DNA of 64,000 nt, from the NCBI RefSeq assembly GCF_900143015.1, contig NZ_FSRT01000001.1, positions 310,001 through 374,000 of the forward strand. Direction: 5' to 3'. A program made the translations under genes and the position numbers. Source of the stretch: Fibrobacter sp. UWB11. Lineage in GTDB: Bacteria; Fibrobacterota; Fibrobacteria; Fibrobacterales; Fibrobacteraceae. Below the pieces are notes generated by a model. It saw only the letters and a program-made list of their open reading frames with translations, ran no database searches and was not told where the DNA came from. Of the stretch, positions 33,356-41,439 are shown piece after piece. Position 1 is the first letter of the stretch, and each line of letters opens with the position of its first letter.

Positions 33356-34914
33356 TAGAATCCCCCCTTCTTAACGTAGAGATTCCATTTCTTGCTTTGA
33401 CGTAGACCATTCTTGTAAATGACAATGGATTTTAAGGTCTGCTGTTCTTCGAAAAGGGTGGCTTCGAGTTCTGCGGAGAATGAGTTTGTATTTACGTTAG
33501 GAACTGAAATAAGGAACTTGTTTTTCGTTACATTAAAGATTTGCATGGTGTCAACAGCAAAACCGAAAGGATTGCTTTCTCGGATGAACATGTTTATGAG
33601 TCCATTGCTCGAGATTGTCGTATCGTTGTTCGTCGTGAACCAAAGAATGCTTGGCATAATGTAGAAAGACTTGTTGAATACATTCTTGCTTCCATCAGTT
33701 GCTGAAATGGAAAGAATTCGGTATGCCCAGCTTTTATCGGTTTCTTTGAGCACGACCGTTAGAATACTGTCTTTGTAGAATCGGTCAAAGATTAATTCAT
33801 TTTCGAGGTGCACACTGATGTTCTGGGCTGAAATTGCGCCGCTTCCGTCTTTGACAATGAACTGTAAAGTGTCTGCAAAGTCCAGTGAATCTTGCATTGT
33901 TGTAGAAACGATAGTCGGAGCGATAGAATCAACAAGTTTTAGATCTTTTGCAATTGTGACAAATCCTTCGTTTATCTTGACTTCTTTTTCGATAGTTCCA
34001 AAATCAGAATAATCAGAACGTAGAGTCAACTGGTATGTTCCTGCAGAAACGATGCCTAACGAAATTTCGTTATTTGTTGATGTAAGCCTGAAGTCGAAAT
34101 CAAAATGCTTGTTGGAATCGTCTTTGTCTTGCAACAATAAATGCATGGGGACGGATATTGCCTGCCCGATATCTACCGTTGCTTGCAAAGAACCTTCGCC
34201 GGGGAATCCTTTGGTGTAAAAGGAACTTTCAATCTTTTGCGATGAAGCAAAATTGTATTCGTTGAAGGCTTGAACCGACCAGTTGTATTTCTTGAATTGA
34301 TTTAACTTGTTGTGAAATGTAAAATTGGGCTCGTATAGAATAGTATCGATTTTTTCGAACTTAGAATCCGTGTTTGCAAAGTCTTGTTCGCTTAATGTAA
34401 AGCGGTAGTGATGGTTGAGCTTTATTCCTTCTGTTTTTGCACTCCAAGTAAAGTAAATCGCTTCGAACGGATCTATGGCTTGTGTACCGTTGGCAGGCGT
34501 GAATACGCTATCGTTCAAAATGGGATTGTCTGCGACCCATACATCAAGTGAATCGTAGTGCATGTCACCAAAGTGGTCTTTTAGAACAAACGTGAATTTG
34601 TGATGACCTGGTTCGGTGAGCTGTTTCTTGAAATTATATTCCGAAGAACAGTAATTACCGTCCATGAGCCAATGGTAATCTTGAACTTTGATGATTTTGT
34701 TTGGACTGATTGTCGTGATGAAATAGACAGTGTCATTGACCTGGAACGTATCAGCCTTGACACCCGATGTTACTTCCGTTATGTTTTTTGCAAGGGATGC
34801 GTCTATCTTTATATCGATAGCTTCGGCTTCATCAAAAATGTGGTCATCAGAATTAAAGCAAGACTGGAGTAAACTTGCAAATGTGGCAAATGCAAAAATT
34901 CTAAAAATTTTCAT
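33355..34914 (-). CDS. Ig/FN3-like lipoprotein 2 of the envelope operon
   Basis: A 519-aa lipoprotein with lipobox SLLQSC (Cys19). Domain order matches its neighbours: an Ig/PKD-like domain (about 50-130) with DYHWLMDGNYC, then an FN3-like domain opening FTPANGTQAIDPFEAIYFTWSAK, followed by carboxypeptidase-regulatory-like (LGIVSAGTYQLTLRSDY) and C-terminal beta domains. It overlaps lipoprotein 1 by 4 nt. Function unknown; extracytoplasmic binding is inferred from the domain types. Confidence 0.75.
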   Translation of the reverse strand: MKIFRIFAFATFASLLQSCFNSDDHIFDEAEAIDIKIDASLAKNITEVTSGVKADTFQVNDTVYFITTISPNKIIKVQDYHWLMDGNYCSSEYNFKKQLTEPGHHKFTFVLKDHFGDMHYDSLDVWVADNPILNDSVFTPANGTQAIDPFEAIYFTWSAKTEGIKLNHHYRFTLSEQDFANTDSKFEKIDTILYEPNFTFHNKLNQFKKYNWSVQAFNEYNFASSQKIESSFYTKGFPGEGSLQATVDIGQAISVPMHLLLQDKDDSNKHFDFDFRLTSTNNEISLGIVSAGTYQLTLRSDYSDFGTIEKEVKINEGFVTIAKDLKLVDSIAPTIVSTTMQDSLDFADTLQFIVKDGSGAISAQNISVHLENELIFDRFYKDSILTVVLKETDKSWAYRILSISATDGSKNVFNKSFYIMPSILWFTTNNDTTISSNGLINMFIRESNPFGFAVDTMQIFNVTKNKFLISVPNVNTNSFSAELEATLFEEQQTLKSIVIYKNGLRQSKKWNLYVKKGGF

Positions 34915-35618
34915 TTTGCCTCCAATGTATCGATAACATAGAACTTCTTAAGCGCCAGTGAGTCTGCATCGCCATATAGGTCACGAACGATAATGCGGAA
35001 ACTGTGTTCGCCAGCCTTGAATCCAGACTGCTTGACTTGCGAAAGTGTACCGACATCGTATTGCGTTCCGTCAATTTCGAGAATATGGAACAGCGTGTCG
35101 TTGTTTGCTAAATCCATATCGCCACTATACCATTCAAACAAGAACGCGGAGTTGACGGATCCGTAAAGTGTATCACCGTTGGCGGGAATTGTAGTCTTTG
35201 CAATTTCAGGTGGAGTATTTATTACAATTGTGAATTCGTAAGTTTTTTTGTTTCCTTCTTTATCGGAGACTGTAAGCTTGTTGGGTAGGCCTTCGCCGGA
35301 TCTGTTCGGGTAGAACGAGTAGGTTCTTCCGCTCATGAGCAGGCTGTCTTTGTTGTTGCTCGAATAGAACCAATTAAATGAAATATCGTCTTGGATTTTT
35401 TCTGGGGTTGCTTTTGCTGTGATTGCCGCGGAATCGGATGGGTGTACCTTAAGCACCGTCGAGAAAGAATCGTTGTTCTGCTTGACCATGATGCTAATCG
35501 ATTCAACAATTTGCGGTTCACTAGGGGCGTTGGGTGCATCAAGACATCCGGCAAGAAAAGCACCGAACAATGTGAAAAACACTAAAATGGGTAATATGGA
35601 ACGATAGGACAAATTCAT
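34911..35618 (-). CDS. Ig/FN3-like lipoprotein 1, first gene of the envelope operon
   Basis: A 235-aa lipoprotein with lipobox FLAGC (Cys25). It has one Ig/PKD-like domain (about 40-135, ISFNWFYSSNN ... FTIVINTPPEI) and one FN3-like domain opening TTIPANGDTLYGSV and FLFEWYSGD. It is the shortest of the three related lipoproteins and leads the operon. A TAGATT box lies 8 nt before its ATG, within a 29-nt gap shared with the divergent xseB gene. Confidence 0.75.
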   Translation of the reverse strand: MNLSYRSILPILVFFTLFGAFLAGCLDAPNAPSEPQIVESISIMVKQNNDSFSTVLKVHPSDSAAITAKATPEKIQDDISFNWFYSSNNKDSLLMSGRTYSFYPNRSGEGLPNKLTVSDKEGNKKTYEFTIVINTPPEIAKTTIPANGDTLYGSVNSAFLFEWYSGDMDLANNDTLFHILEIDGTQYDVGTLSQVKQSGFKAGEHSFRIIVRDLYGDADSLALKKFYVIDTLEAK

Positions 35619-35626
35619 TTGGTTTA

Positions 35627-35639
35627 AATCTAACTATAT
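35627..35639. promoter_or_regulatory. Divergent overlapping promoter boxes, xseB and envelope operon
   Basis: Minus strand TAGATT (35627-35632, 8 nt before the ATG at 35618) and plus strand TATATT (35634-35639, 8 nt before the ATG at 35648) are 1 nt apart, so only one promoter could be melted at a time. Confidence 0.45.
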
Positions 35640-35647
35640 TCGTGGAC

Positions 35648-35848
35648 ATGAGTGAGCAAAATTTTGAATATAAAAACGCAATGGCGCGTTTAGAAGAAAT
35701 TCTCTCGAAAATCGACAATTCCGAGATGGAAATTGATGAACTTGCTCTGGAGGTTCAAGAGGCTACGCAGCTTTTACGCAAGTGTCGTCAAATTTTGATT
35801 GCGACCGAAAAGAACGTTCAGGATGCTCTTGCCGAGTTGGACTCTTGA
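35648..35848 (+). CDS. xseB: Exodeoxyribonuclease VII small subunit
   Basis: A 66-aa helical protein that pairs with XseA to form the single-strand-specific exonuclease VII. It shows the family block FEYKNAMARLEEILSKIDNSEMEIDELALEVQEA (as in XseB: LE-x-IV-x-x-LE-x-G-x-LE). The ATG at 35648 is preferred to a GTG at 35642. The gene overlaps the next by 1 nt (TGATG). The large subunit xseA is not in the window. Confidence 0.88.
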   Translation: MSEQNFEYKNAMARLEEILSKIDNSEMEIDELALEVQEATQLLRKCRQILIATEKNVQDALAELDS

Positions 35849-36672
35849 TGAATATCGAAAAATTTGATAGTAATGTCCCTGCCATCGAGGTAAACGGGCT
35901 TACGGTACGGTTCCCGATTCGTGGTGGTGTTTTTAGCAAAGTCAAGGACTATTTTACCGCAGTTGACAATGTGTCTTTTATGCTTCCGCAGGGGAAAATT
36001 CTTTCTATTGTGGGGGAATCGGGCTGTGGAAAATCGACTCTCGTAAAATCTTTAGTAGGGTTGGTGCCCGTTGCTAAGGGTAGTGTTAATTTGTTCGGAC
36101 TGCCGGTGAATGGCGGAAAAGTGGGCTCGGCTAAGGATGCTGTCCGAGTTTCGGACTTGGTGCAGATGATTTTTCAGGATCCGTTCAGTAGCTTGAACCC
36201 GCGTCAGACGGTAACGGAAATTTTGACCGCTCCCGTTATTGCTCGAGGAGTCTCGTTCGATGAAGCCTGCAAGCGTGCTCGGGAACTTTTGGAACGTGTT
36301 TCGCTCCCGGCTGGTGCAATGGACAAGTTCCCGCATGAGTTTTCGGGCGGCCAGCGCCAGCGCCTTTGCATTGCGCGTAGCTTGATGGTGCGCCCGAAGG
36401 TGTTGCTCTGTGACGAAGTGACGAGCGCATTGGACGTGTCCGTGCAGGCTCAAATTTTGCATTTGCTCGACGATTTGCGTAATGAACTAGGACTCTCCAT
36501 CCTATTTATCAGTCACGATATGCAAGTGGTTCGCGCTTTGAGCGACGAAGTCTTGGTGATGTATTTTGGCCACGCCGTAGAACACGGCCCCGCCGATGAA
36601 GTCCTCACGAACCCGCAAAACGATTACACGAAAAAATTGCTAGCCAGCGTACCCACGATACATAGAGGGTAA
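35848..36672 (+). CDS. Oligopeptide/dipeptide-type ABC transporter ATP-binding protein
   Basis: A 274-aa ATPase of the OppF/DppF type. Walker A is GESGCGKST (about 57-65), the Q-loop lies in MIFQDPFSSLNPRQTV, the signature is FSGGQRQRL, Walker B is VLLCDEVTSALD and the switch His is in FISHDM. The C-terminal PQNDYTKKLLASVP block is typical of peptide transporter ATPases. The start at 35848 overlaps the xseB stop. No permease or binding protein is nearby, so the partner is elsewhere. Confidence 0.92.
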   Translation: MNIEKFDSNVPAIEVNGLTVRFPIRGGVFSKVKDYFTAVDNVSFMLPQGKILSIVGESGCGKSTLVKSLVGLVPVAKGSVNLFGLPVNGGKVGSAKDAVRVSDLVQMIFQDPFSSLNPRQTVTEILTAPVIARGVSFDEACKRARELLERVSLPAGAMDKFPHEFSGGQRQRLCIARSLMVRPKVLLCDEVTSALDVSVQAQILHLLDDLRNELGLSILFISHDMQVVRALSDEVLVMYFGHAVEHGPADEVLTNPQNDYTKKLLASVPTIHRG

Positions 36673-36682
36673 GTCTGGAAAA

Positions 36683-37294
36683 ATGGAAAATACAATGAAA
36701 ACAAATAAAATAAGCGAATTCTTAATTCGAATAACTCTTGCTGTCTTTGTGGGGGTTACTCTGGGTATATGTGATCAAGGCAATGGAAAATTGTCGAATC
36801 TTGAAATAATGGCCGGTGGACTTAAATATGATGGCGATGGTTTTACGCTTTATCCGTCTCGGTTTGTTGTGCATTATCAGGATGGGGATTTTACTTATAA
36901 AATCCAAGCAGATGATAAAAACGTTGTTGAACAATTGATCAGGACTATAAAGAATGTTGAAAAAACGCAGTTGCCAGAATGGCCGACTATTCAGCGTAAA
37001 ATAATGCTTTGTAATGGTGATGAATGTAATGATACTTTGATTTTGAACGTTCAGAAAGACGATACTCTTTCTGTAGTTGCTGCTATAGGTGGGGAACACT
37101 TTGATTTGGTTCAATATTTTGCAGATAATTCCATAACATTAACTCGGATTATACTAATTGTGGTTTCTACATGTTCTGTATGGGGCGGCATTTTAGTTGG
37201 ATTGACTGGCTTTATAATGCAACGCAGAAAAAGAAAAAAGCAAAAGGATATTCCTGTCTATTCTGCATCTAGAAATAGTGAAGAGGGGGTGTAA
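36683..37294 (+). CDS. Unrecognised protein with N- and C-terminal membrane segments
   Basis: A 203-aa protein (191 counted: from ATG 36683 MENTMKTNK; a second ATG at 36695 is equally possible). An N-terminal hydrophobic helix, an extracytoplasmic middle part with a CNGDECND Cys pair, and a C-terminal helix followed by a basic RRKRKKQK stop-transfer tail. AT-rich. It lies 10 nt after the ABC ATPase gene and 1 nt before the next gene. No family recognised. Confidence 0.65.
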   Translation: MENTMKTNKISEFLIRITLAVFVGVTLGICDQGNGKLSNLEIMAGGLKYDGDGFTLYPSRFVVHYQDGDFTYKIQADDKNVVEQLIRTIKNVEKTQLPEWPTIQRKIMLCNGDECNDTLILNVQKDDTLSVVAAIGGEHFDLVQYFADNSITLTRIILIVVSTCSVWGGILVGLTGFIMQRRKRKKQKDIPVYSASRNSEEGV

Positions 37295-37295
37295 A

Positions 37296-37844
37296 ATGTC
37301 GTTTGATCTTGAAAAAGAAACCGCAAAGTATCGTGAGCAAAGAAAAAAGATTTTCACTAAAGAAAATAATGATGAAAATTCCATGACCGAAACAACACCG
37401 GTGGAACAGGAATCAAATGCTTACTATCCGTATTCTGATATGTTTATGTGGTCTGCGTTTTTTGGAGGACCGATTGTTTGTTATTTGGCTCATTTATCGG
37501 ATTTAAAAAATACAAGTAAATCGTTCTTTTGGTATGTTTTTGGTGTCTGTTTTATACCTCGTGGAGCCTTTAAGTTTGTAGATAAACTTATTGAACAATC
37601 TATGGCAGGCTTTACAGTAAATGCTTCGTATATAGATTCTAGATTTTATTTGTATTGCCTTGCTGAATTGGCTCTTGTTCTCTTTTATAATCTTTTTGTC
37701 GCGTTGATTGCGGCAAGTCGATTTAAACAAGTATGCCCTTACTGTGATATTGATAAATATGATGAGCATGAAAAGAAAGGCGTCATTGCAGGATGTATTC
37801 TTTGGCTCCTCATGAATGTAATTATGATCTTTTTTATTAAGTAA
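37296..37844 (+). CDS. Unrecognised multi-pass membrane protein
   Basis: A 182-aa protein with a charged 45-residue N-terminus, three or four membrane helices (about 48-68, 80-100, 128-150, 165-182) and a cytoplasmic CPYC motif before the last helix. The ATG at 37296 follows GAGGGGG at the right distance and is 1 nt after the previous stop. It shows distant resemblance in architecture to the membrane proteins at 6214 and 25378, but I cannot align them. A terminator follows. Confidence 0.65.
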   Translation: MSFDLEKETAKYREQRKKIFTKENNDENSMTETTPVEQESNAYYPYSDMFMWSAFFGGPIVCYLAHLSDLKNTSKSFFWYVFGVCFIPRGAFKFVDKLIEQSMAGFTVNASYIDSRFYLYCLAELALVLFYNLFVALIAASRFKQVCPYCDIDKYDEHEKKGVIAGCILWLLMNVIMIFFIK

Positions 37845-37851
37845 AAACATT

Positions 37852-37884
37852 GCAAAAAAAATGGCGGGCAATGCCCGCCTTTTT
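37852..37884. terminator. Bidirectional terminator
   Basis: GGCGGGC-AAT-GCCCGCC stem (37863-37879) with an A-tract on the left and TTTTT on the right; it lies between two convergent genes. Confidence 0.85.
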
Positions 37885-37898
37885 CTATGACGTAAAAG

Positions 37899-38492
37899 TC
37901 ACTTCACATTTGCAATATTCGAAAGAGCATCCTGCATGTACTTGGCGTAGAGCTTCGAGAGCGCTTCGGCGGCAGAATGCGCGTCGCGCTTGTTCATGCT
38001 TTGGCGTTCGTCGTAGCGCTTTTCCCACAGCGGAGCGTCTTCGCCGACCTTACGGAATGTGAGCTGCACAGCGAGGTGAGCGTCTTGCGAGCTGCCTTCG
38101 TCAATTTCTTCAATCGCATCGACGTTGCCGAGCAATTCAAAATCCGGCTTGCCCATCGGCTTTAAATCGACGGACTTGAAGAGATTGCTCTTGACCAAGT
38201 ATTCGCCTGTCACTTGCGTGAGCATCTGTTCCGGGCGCGTTGCCCACAAATCCAAATCGTAGAACATAAAGTCATACGGTGATTCGCGGTAGACAATGTT
38301 GCTGCGCTGGTAGGCCGGGTCAATCGTAAATTTCTTGACGAGAACGCGCGCATCGCTTGCTGCACCCGATGTCGAAATGGATTCAGCAGAAATAGTGTAA
38401 TAGCGGGAAGGTTCCGTCGATCCTCCGAGGCAACCCGTGAGCGTGAATGCCGAAAGGAGGGCGGCGACAGCCAACAAACGATTTGCTTTCAT
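37899..38492 (-). CDS. ABC-type transport auxiliary lipoprotein of the Mla/Pqi-type system
   Basis: A 197-aa lipoprotein (lipobox LTGC, Cys21) of the ABC_trans_aux type (PqiC-like): RYYTISAE near the N-terminus, then VLVKKFTIDPAYQRSNIVYRESPYDFMFYDLDLWATRPEQML, as in outer-membrane PqiC/YmbA partners of MCE proteins. The ATG at 38492 has AGGAG 8 nt upstream; a TTG at 38498 was rejected. Last gene of a four-gene operon. Confidence 0.85.
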   Translation of the reverse strand: MKANRLLAVAALLSAFTLTGCLGGSTEPSRYYTISAESISTSGAASDARVLVKKFTIDPAYQRSNIVYRESPYDFMFYDLDLWATRPEQMLTQVTGEYLVKSNLFKSVDLKPMGKPDFELLGNVDAIEEIDEGSSQDAHLAVQLTFRKVGEDAPLWEKRYDERQSMNKRDAHSAAEALSKLYAKYMQDALSNIANVK

Positions 38493-38507
38493 AATCAATT
38501 CTCCTTC

Positions 38508-39431
38508 TTAACGACCGCTTTTGCCTTCGGTGCGGATGAGTGCGGACGGGTTATTCTTAATCTTTTGGGTAAATTCTTCGAGGTTTTCAAGAATCGTATT
38601 GAGTTCTTCCACTGCGTTCCCGACCTGGTCTTCGTTCTTGTAAACCATGGCGTCAACACGCTGTGTGAGTTTGTTCATGGATTCTGCCGTCTGCATTAGG
38701 TTCTCGTTCAAGCCCTTGGTGTCGATGGCTTCGAGCTTTTCCCTAAGCACGGTGAGGTTTGTGTCGGCCTTGGCGGCGAGTTTTGCCTCTTCGATTTCGG
38801 CAAGAATCTTTTGCAAAGAAACGGCAGACTTGCTCATGGTGTTGAGCGGCTTTCTGATGTCGGCGGTCAAGTTACTCAAGTTCTCGGTCGTCTTTTCGAG
38901 GTTCTTGAGTGTGCGCGAAATGCTTTCTGCGTTTTCCGGATTCAGCACACGGGCAAGTCCGTCTACAATCGGATTCGCCTTGTTAAAAATGTCGCCCATC
39001 TGTCCTGTAATTTGGTCGAACATCGAAGCTGCTGCCGGAACGTAACCGCCTTCTGGAACGTTGGGTTCGCTGAATGTTCCGCCCGAAAGAATAACTTGCT
39101 TTTCACCGGTAAGGTTCATGCCTGCGGTGAGCCCTGCTCGAGTCCCTTTCTTGATAGGCGTTCCCTGTGTGACCTTGAATGCAACGACAACTTGATTCAA
39201 GTTTTGTTCGTTAATCGTGATGCTTGTGACGCTACCGACGGAGATACCGTTCAACTTCACCTTGGCGTCGACGAAAAGTCCATTTACGTCCGTGTCGAAA
39301 ATGGTGTAGTAGTTGTCGAACTGCTCGCTCAGGTAACGCTTGAGCACATAGCCTAGGAATATGCAAATCAATACTCCGCAAAAGAGCATGAATGCGCCTA
39401 GTTTAATTCTTTCGGATCGGGTGGTTTCCAT
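38508..39431 (-). CDS. mlaD: MCE-domain protein of a phospholipid transport system
   Basis: A 307-aa inner-membrane-anchored protein: one N-terminal helix (LGAFMLFCGVLICIFLGYVL), an MCE domain (about 40-115, DTDVNGLFVDAKVKLNGISVGSVTSI) and a long coiled-coil tail (about 150-295). MCE proteins form rings that carry lipids between the membranes. The tail is longer than in E. coli MlaD and resembles MCE proteins with needle-like C-termini. It follows the ATPase gene by 11 nt. Confidence 0.9.
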   Translation of the reverse strand: METTRSERIKLGAFMLFCGVLICIFLGYVLKRYLSEQFDNYYTIFDTDVNGLFVDAKVKLNGISVGSVTSITINEQNLNQVVVAFKVTQGTPIKKGTRAGLTAGMNLTGEKQVILSGGTFSEPNVPEGGYVPAAASMFDQITGQMGDIFNKANPIVDGLARVLNPENAESISRTLKNLEKTTENLSNLTADIRKPLNTMSKSAVSLQKILAEIEEAKLAAKADTNLTVLREKLEAIDTKGLNENLMQTAESMNKLTQRVDAMVYKNEDQVGNAVEELNTILENLEEFTQKIKNNPSALIRTEGKSGR

Positions 39432-39442
39432 ATATCTTCAAC

Positions 39443-40225
39443 TCAATCAATAAATTCAAAGTTGTAAAAGTCCGTGGCATTGTTTTCTTTGGGACATTGC
39501 CTGTTAAAGAAATGCCTGAGAATCGGGTCGTCTGATTCCATGCCTTCTTTGAGCGTCGCATCCTTCAAGACGTATCCGTCCTTGAGGTAAACGAATCGGT
39601 CGCAGACGATTTTAATGCTTTCCAGTTCGTGGCTCACAATCACCATCGAAACGCCGAGCGTGTCGCGCAGTTCGAGGAGCAGTTCGTCGAGCGAACGGGC
39701 GGTCACCGGGTCGAGGCCTGTGGACGGTTCATCGCAGAACAGGAGTTCTGGCTTGAGAGCTATCGCGCGGGCAAGGGCTGCACGCTTCTTCATACCGCCA
39801 GAAATTTCGCCGGGGTACTTGTGGAACGCGTGGAGCAAGTGAACTTTTTCAAGACGGTCGGCGACAATAGCTTCCATCTGGCTCTTGGGCATGTAGGGCA
39901 TGCTACGCTTGAGCGGGAGCATCGCGTTTTCGGCAACGGTCAAGTCCGCAAGGAGTGCGCCACTCTGGAACAAGACTCCAGTACGCATGCGGGTATCGCT
40001 GTCGAGACCATCCTTGGGACCAAATGACTTTCCGAAGTACGTAATCGTGCCTTCGTCCGACTTGATGAACTTCAACACGTTGTTTAAAAGTGTTGACTTA
40101 CCGCAACCGGAGCTTCCGAGCACCATGCGAATTTCGCCCTTCTTGACGCCGAACGAAATATCCTTGAGGATTGTTTCGTTCCCGTAGCTCGCTTTCAAAT
40201 GGTCAACTTTTAGAATTTCGTCCAT
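39443..40225 (-). CDS. mlaF: MlaF-type ABC transporter ATP-binding protein
   Basis: A 260-aa ATPase. Walker A is GSSGCGKST, the Q-loop is LFQSGALLADLTV (the family-typical FQ-x-GALF/L), the signature is ISGGMKKRAALARA, Walker B is LLFCDEPSTGLDP, and the switch is VSHEL. The SGGM-x-KR form separates Mla/Ttg2-type ATPases from importers. It sits between the permease (8 nt) and the MCE gene (11 nt). Confidence 0.93.
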   Translation of the reverse strand: MDEILKVDHLKASYGNETILKDISFGVKKGEIRMVLGSSGCGKSTLLNNVLKFIKSDEGTITYFGKSFGPKDGLDSDTRMRTGVLFQSGALLADLTVAENAMLPLKRSMPYMPKSQMEAIVADRLEKVHLLHAFHKYPGEISGGMKKRAALARAIALKPELLFCDEPSTGLDPVTARSLDELLLELRDTLGVSMVIVSHELESIKIVCDRFVYLKDGYVLKDATLKEGMESDDPILRHFFNRQCPKENNATDFYNFEFID

Positions 40226-40233
40226 ATTGACCT

Positions 40234-41298
40234 CTAGTAGAAAATGAAGGCGAAAAGGGTGTCAGAAATCACGATGGTACAAATGGCTGCCACAACGCTT
40301 GACGTAGTCGCTTTACCGACTGCTTCTGCGCCGCCATGGGCGTTCAAGCCCTTGTTGCAAGCGATGAGCGTTACAATCCAGCCAAACACGAGTGCCTTGA
40401 TGGTGCTCTTGAGGAAGGTCATCGGGTCGATGCCGTCGCGGAGCCCCATCATGTAATTCGAGAAGGAAATATCGCAGAAGAAATACGCAATGAGGAATCC
40501 GGCAAAACTACCGACGATGGATGCGCTAAATGAGAGGATCGGTGTCGTGACACTTAACGCAATGAATCGCGGGACAACAAGGTACTGCACCGGCGGGATA
40601 GCCATGGACTTTAACGCCTTGACTTCTTCGCAAACGCTCATGTTTGCAATTTCTGCCGCCATGGCACTGCCGGAACGCCCGGCCAAAATAATCGTTGTAA
40701 GGAGCGGGCCGATTTCTGCAAAAATAAGGAACCCAAGCCCTGAAGCGAGGTAAGAACCGCCGCCCACAGCATTCAACATCACTGAACTCTGCAAGGCCAT
40801 CGTAAGGCAAATCAATCCCACGAACAAGAAGCAAATTCCCATGGCTTCGCTGCCCGACTTGAACATCTGCTTGGTAATCCCGCCAAAGTGGATTTTACCC
40901 TTGTCGAACGGACCGATAACCGTCCAATAAATGGACATGAACAGGAGCTTGAGAACTTCGAACGTTTCTCGGATGAGCATGAACCCGATGTTACCCATCA
41001 TTTCGAGAACATTATTTGTCTCGCGTTGAGGTCTTTCGGGCGGCTCCATCTTGCGGAGGTTCTGCAAGTGTTGCTTGATTTCCGGGGAAAAGTGGGCGAG
41101 GACAAGCTTGTTGCCCGTCTTTTCGGAAAGTTCCGCTAAAAGTGCAAAAAAGGCATCGGCGCTGTAGTCCATAGAGGTCAGGCTTGATCCGTCAAGATAA
41201 AGCTCCCCTTTGGAGAGTGCACTCCTGCAATTAGAGAGCAGCCTTTTGCTGTTCGCCGCAGTCAGTGCGCTAGGCAAAACTATCGATGTCGTTTCCAT
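40234..41298 (-). CDS. mlaE: MlaE-type permease with N-terminal STAS domain
   Basis: A 354-aa protein. Residues 1-95 are a STAS-like domain (GELYLDGSSLTSMDYSADAFFALLAEL), here fused to the permease rather than encoded separately as in E. coli MlaB. The MlaE permease domain (about 110-354) contains GPLLTTIILAGRSGSAMAAEIANMSVCEEVKALKSM and VPRFIALSVTTPILS. It leads the Mla operon. A TAAATT box lies 8 nt before the ATG, suggesting leaderless transcription. Confidence 0.93.
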   Translation of the reverse strand: METTSIVLPSALTAANSKRLLSNCRSALSKGELYLDGSSLTSMDYSADAFFALLAELSEKTGNKLVLAHFSPEIKQHLQNLRKMEPPERPQRETNNVLEMMGNIGFMLIRETFEVLKLLFMSIYWTVIGPFDKGKIHFGGITKQMFKSGSEAMGICFLFVGLICLTMALQSSVMLNAVGGGSYLASGLGFLIFAEIGPLLTTIILAGRSGSAMAAEIANMSVCEEVKALKSMAIPPVQYLVVPRFIALSVTTPILSFSASIVGSFAGFLIAYFFCDISFSNYMMGLRDGIDPMTFLKSTIKALVFGWIVTLIACNKGLNAHGGAEAVGKATTSSVVAAICTIVISDTLFAFIFY

Positions 41299-41306
41299 TG
41301 GGCGAC

Positions 41307-41312
41307 AATTTA
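41307..41312 (-). promoter_or_regulatory. Putative promoter box of the Mla operon
   Basis: TAAATT on the minus strand with 8 nt to the ATG at 41298. Confidence 0.4.
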
Positions 41313-41426
41313 GAAAATTTTAAAACATGGCTGTGCTAAATCACCCCGTTTTCTTTCAGGAATGTTGAAATTTCGGCTAAAAACGCAAAAATCGGAGATG
41401 AATGGATGTGCTCGTTAAACATTTTC

Positions 41427-41432
41427 TATTTT
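41427..41432 (+). promoter_or_regulatory. Putative promoter box of the RlmD-type gene
   Basis: TATTTT with 7 nt to the ATG at 41440. Confidence 0.4.
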
Positions 41433-41439
41433 TACATTT

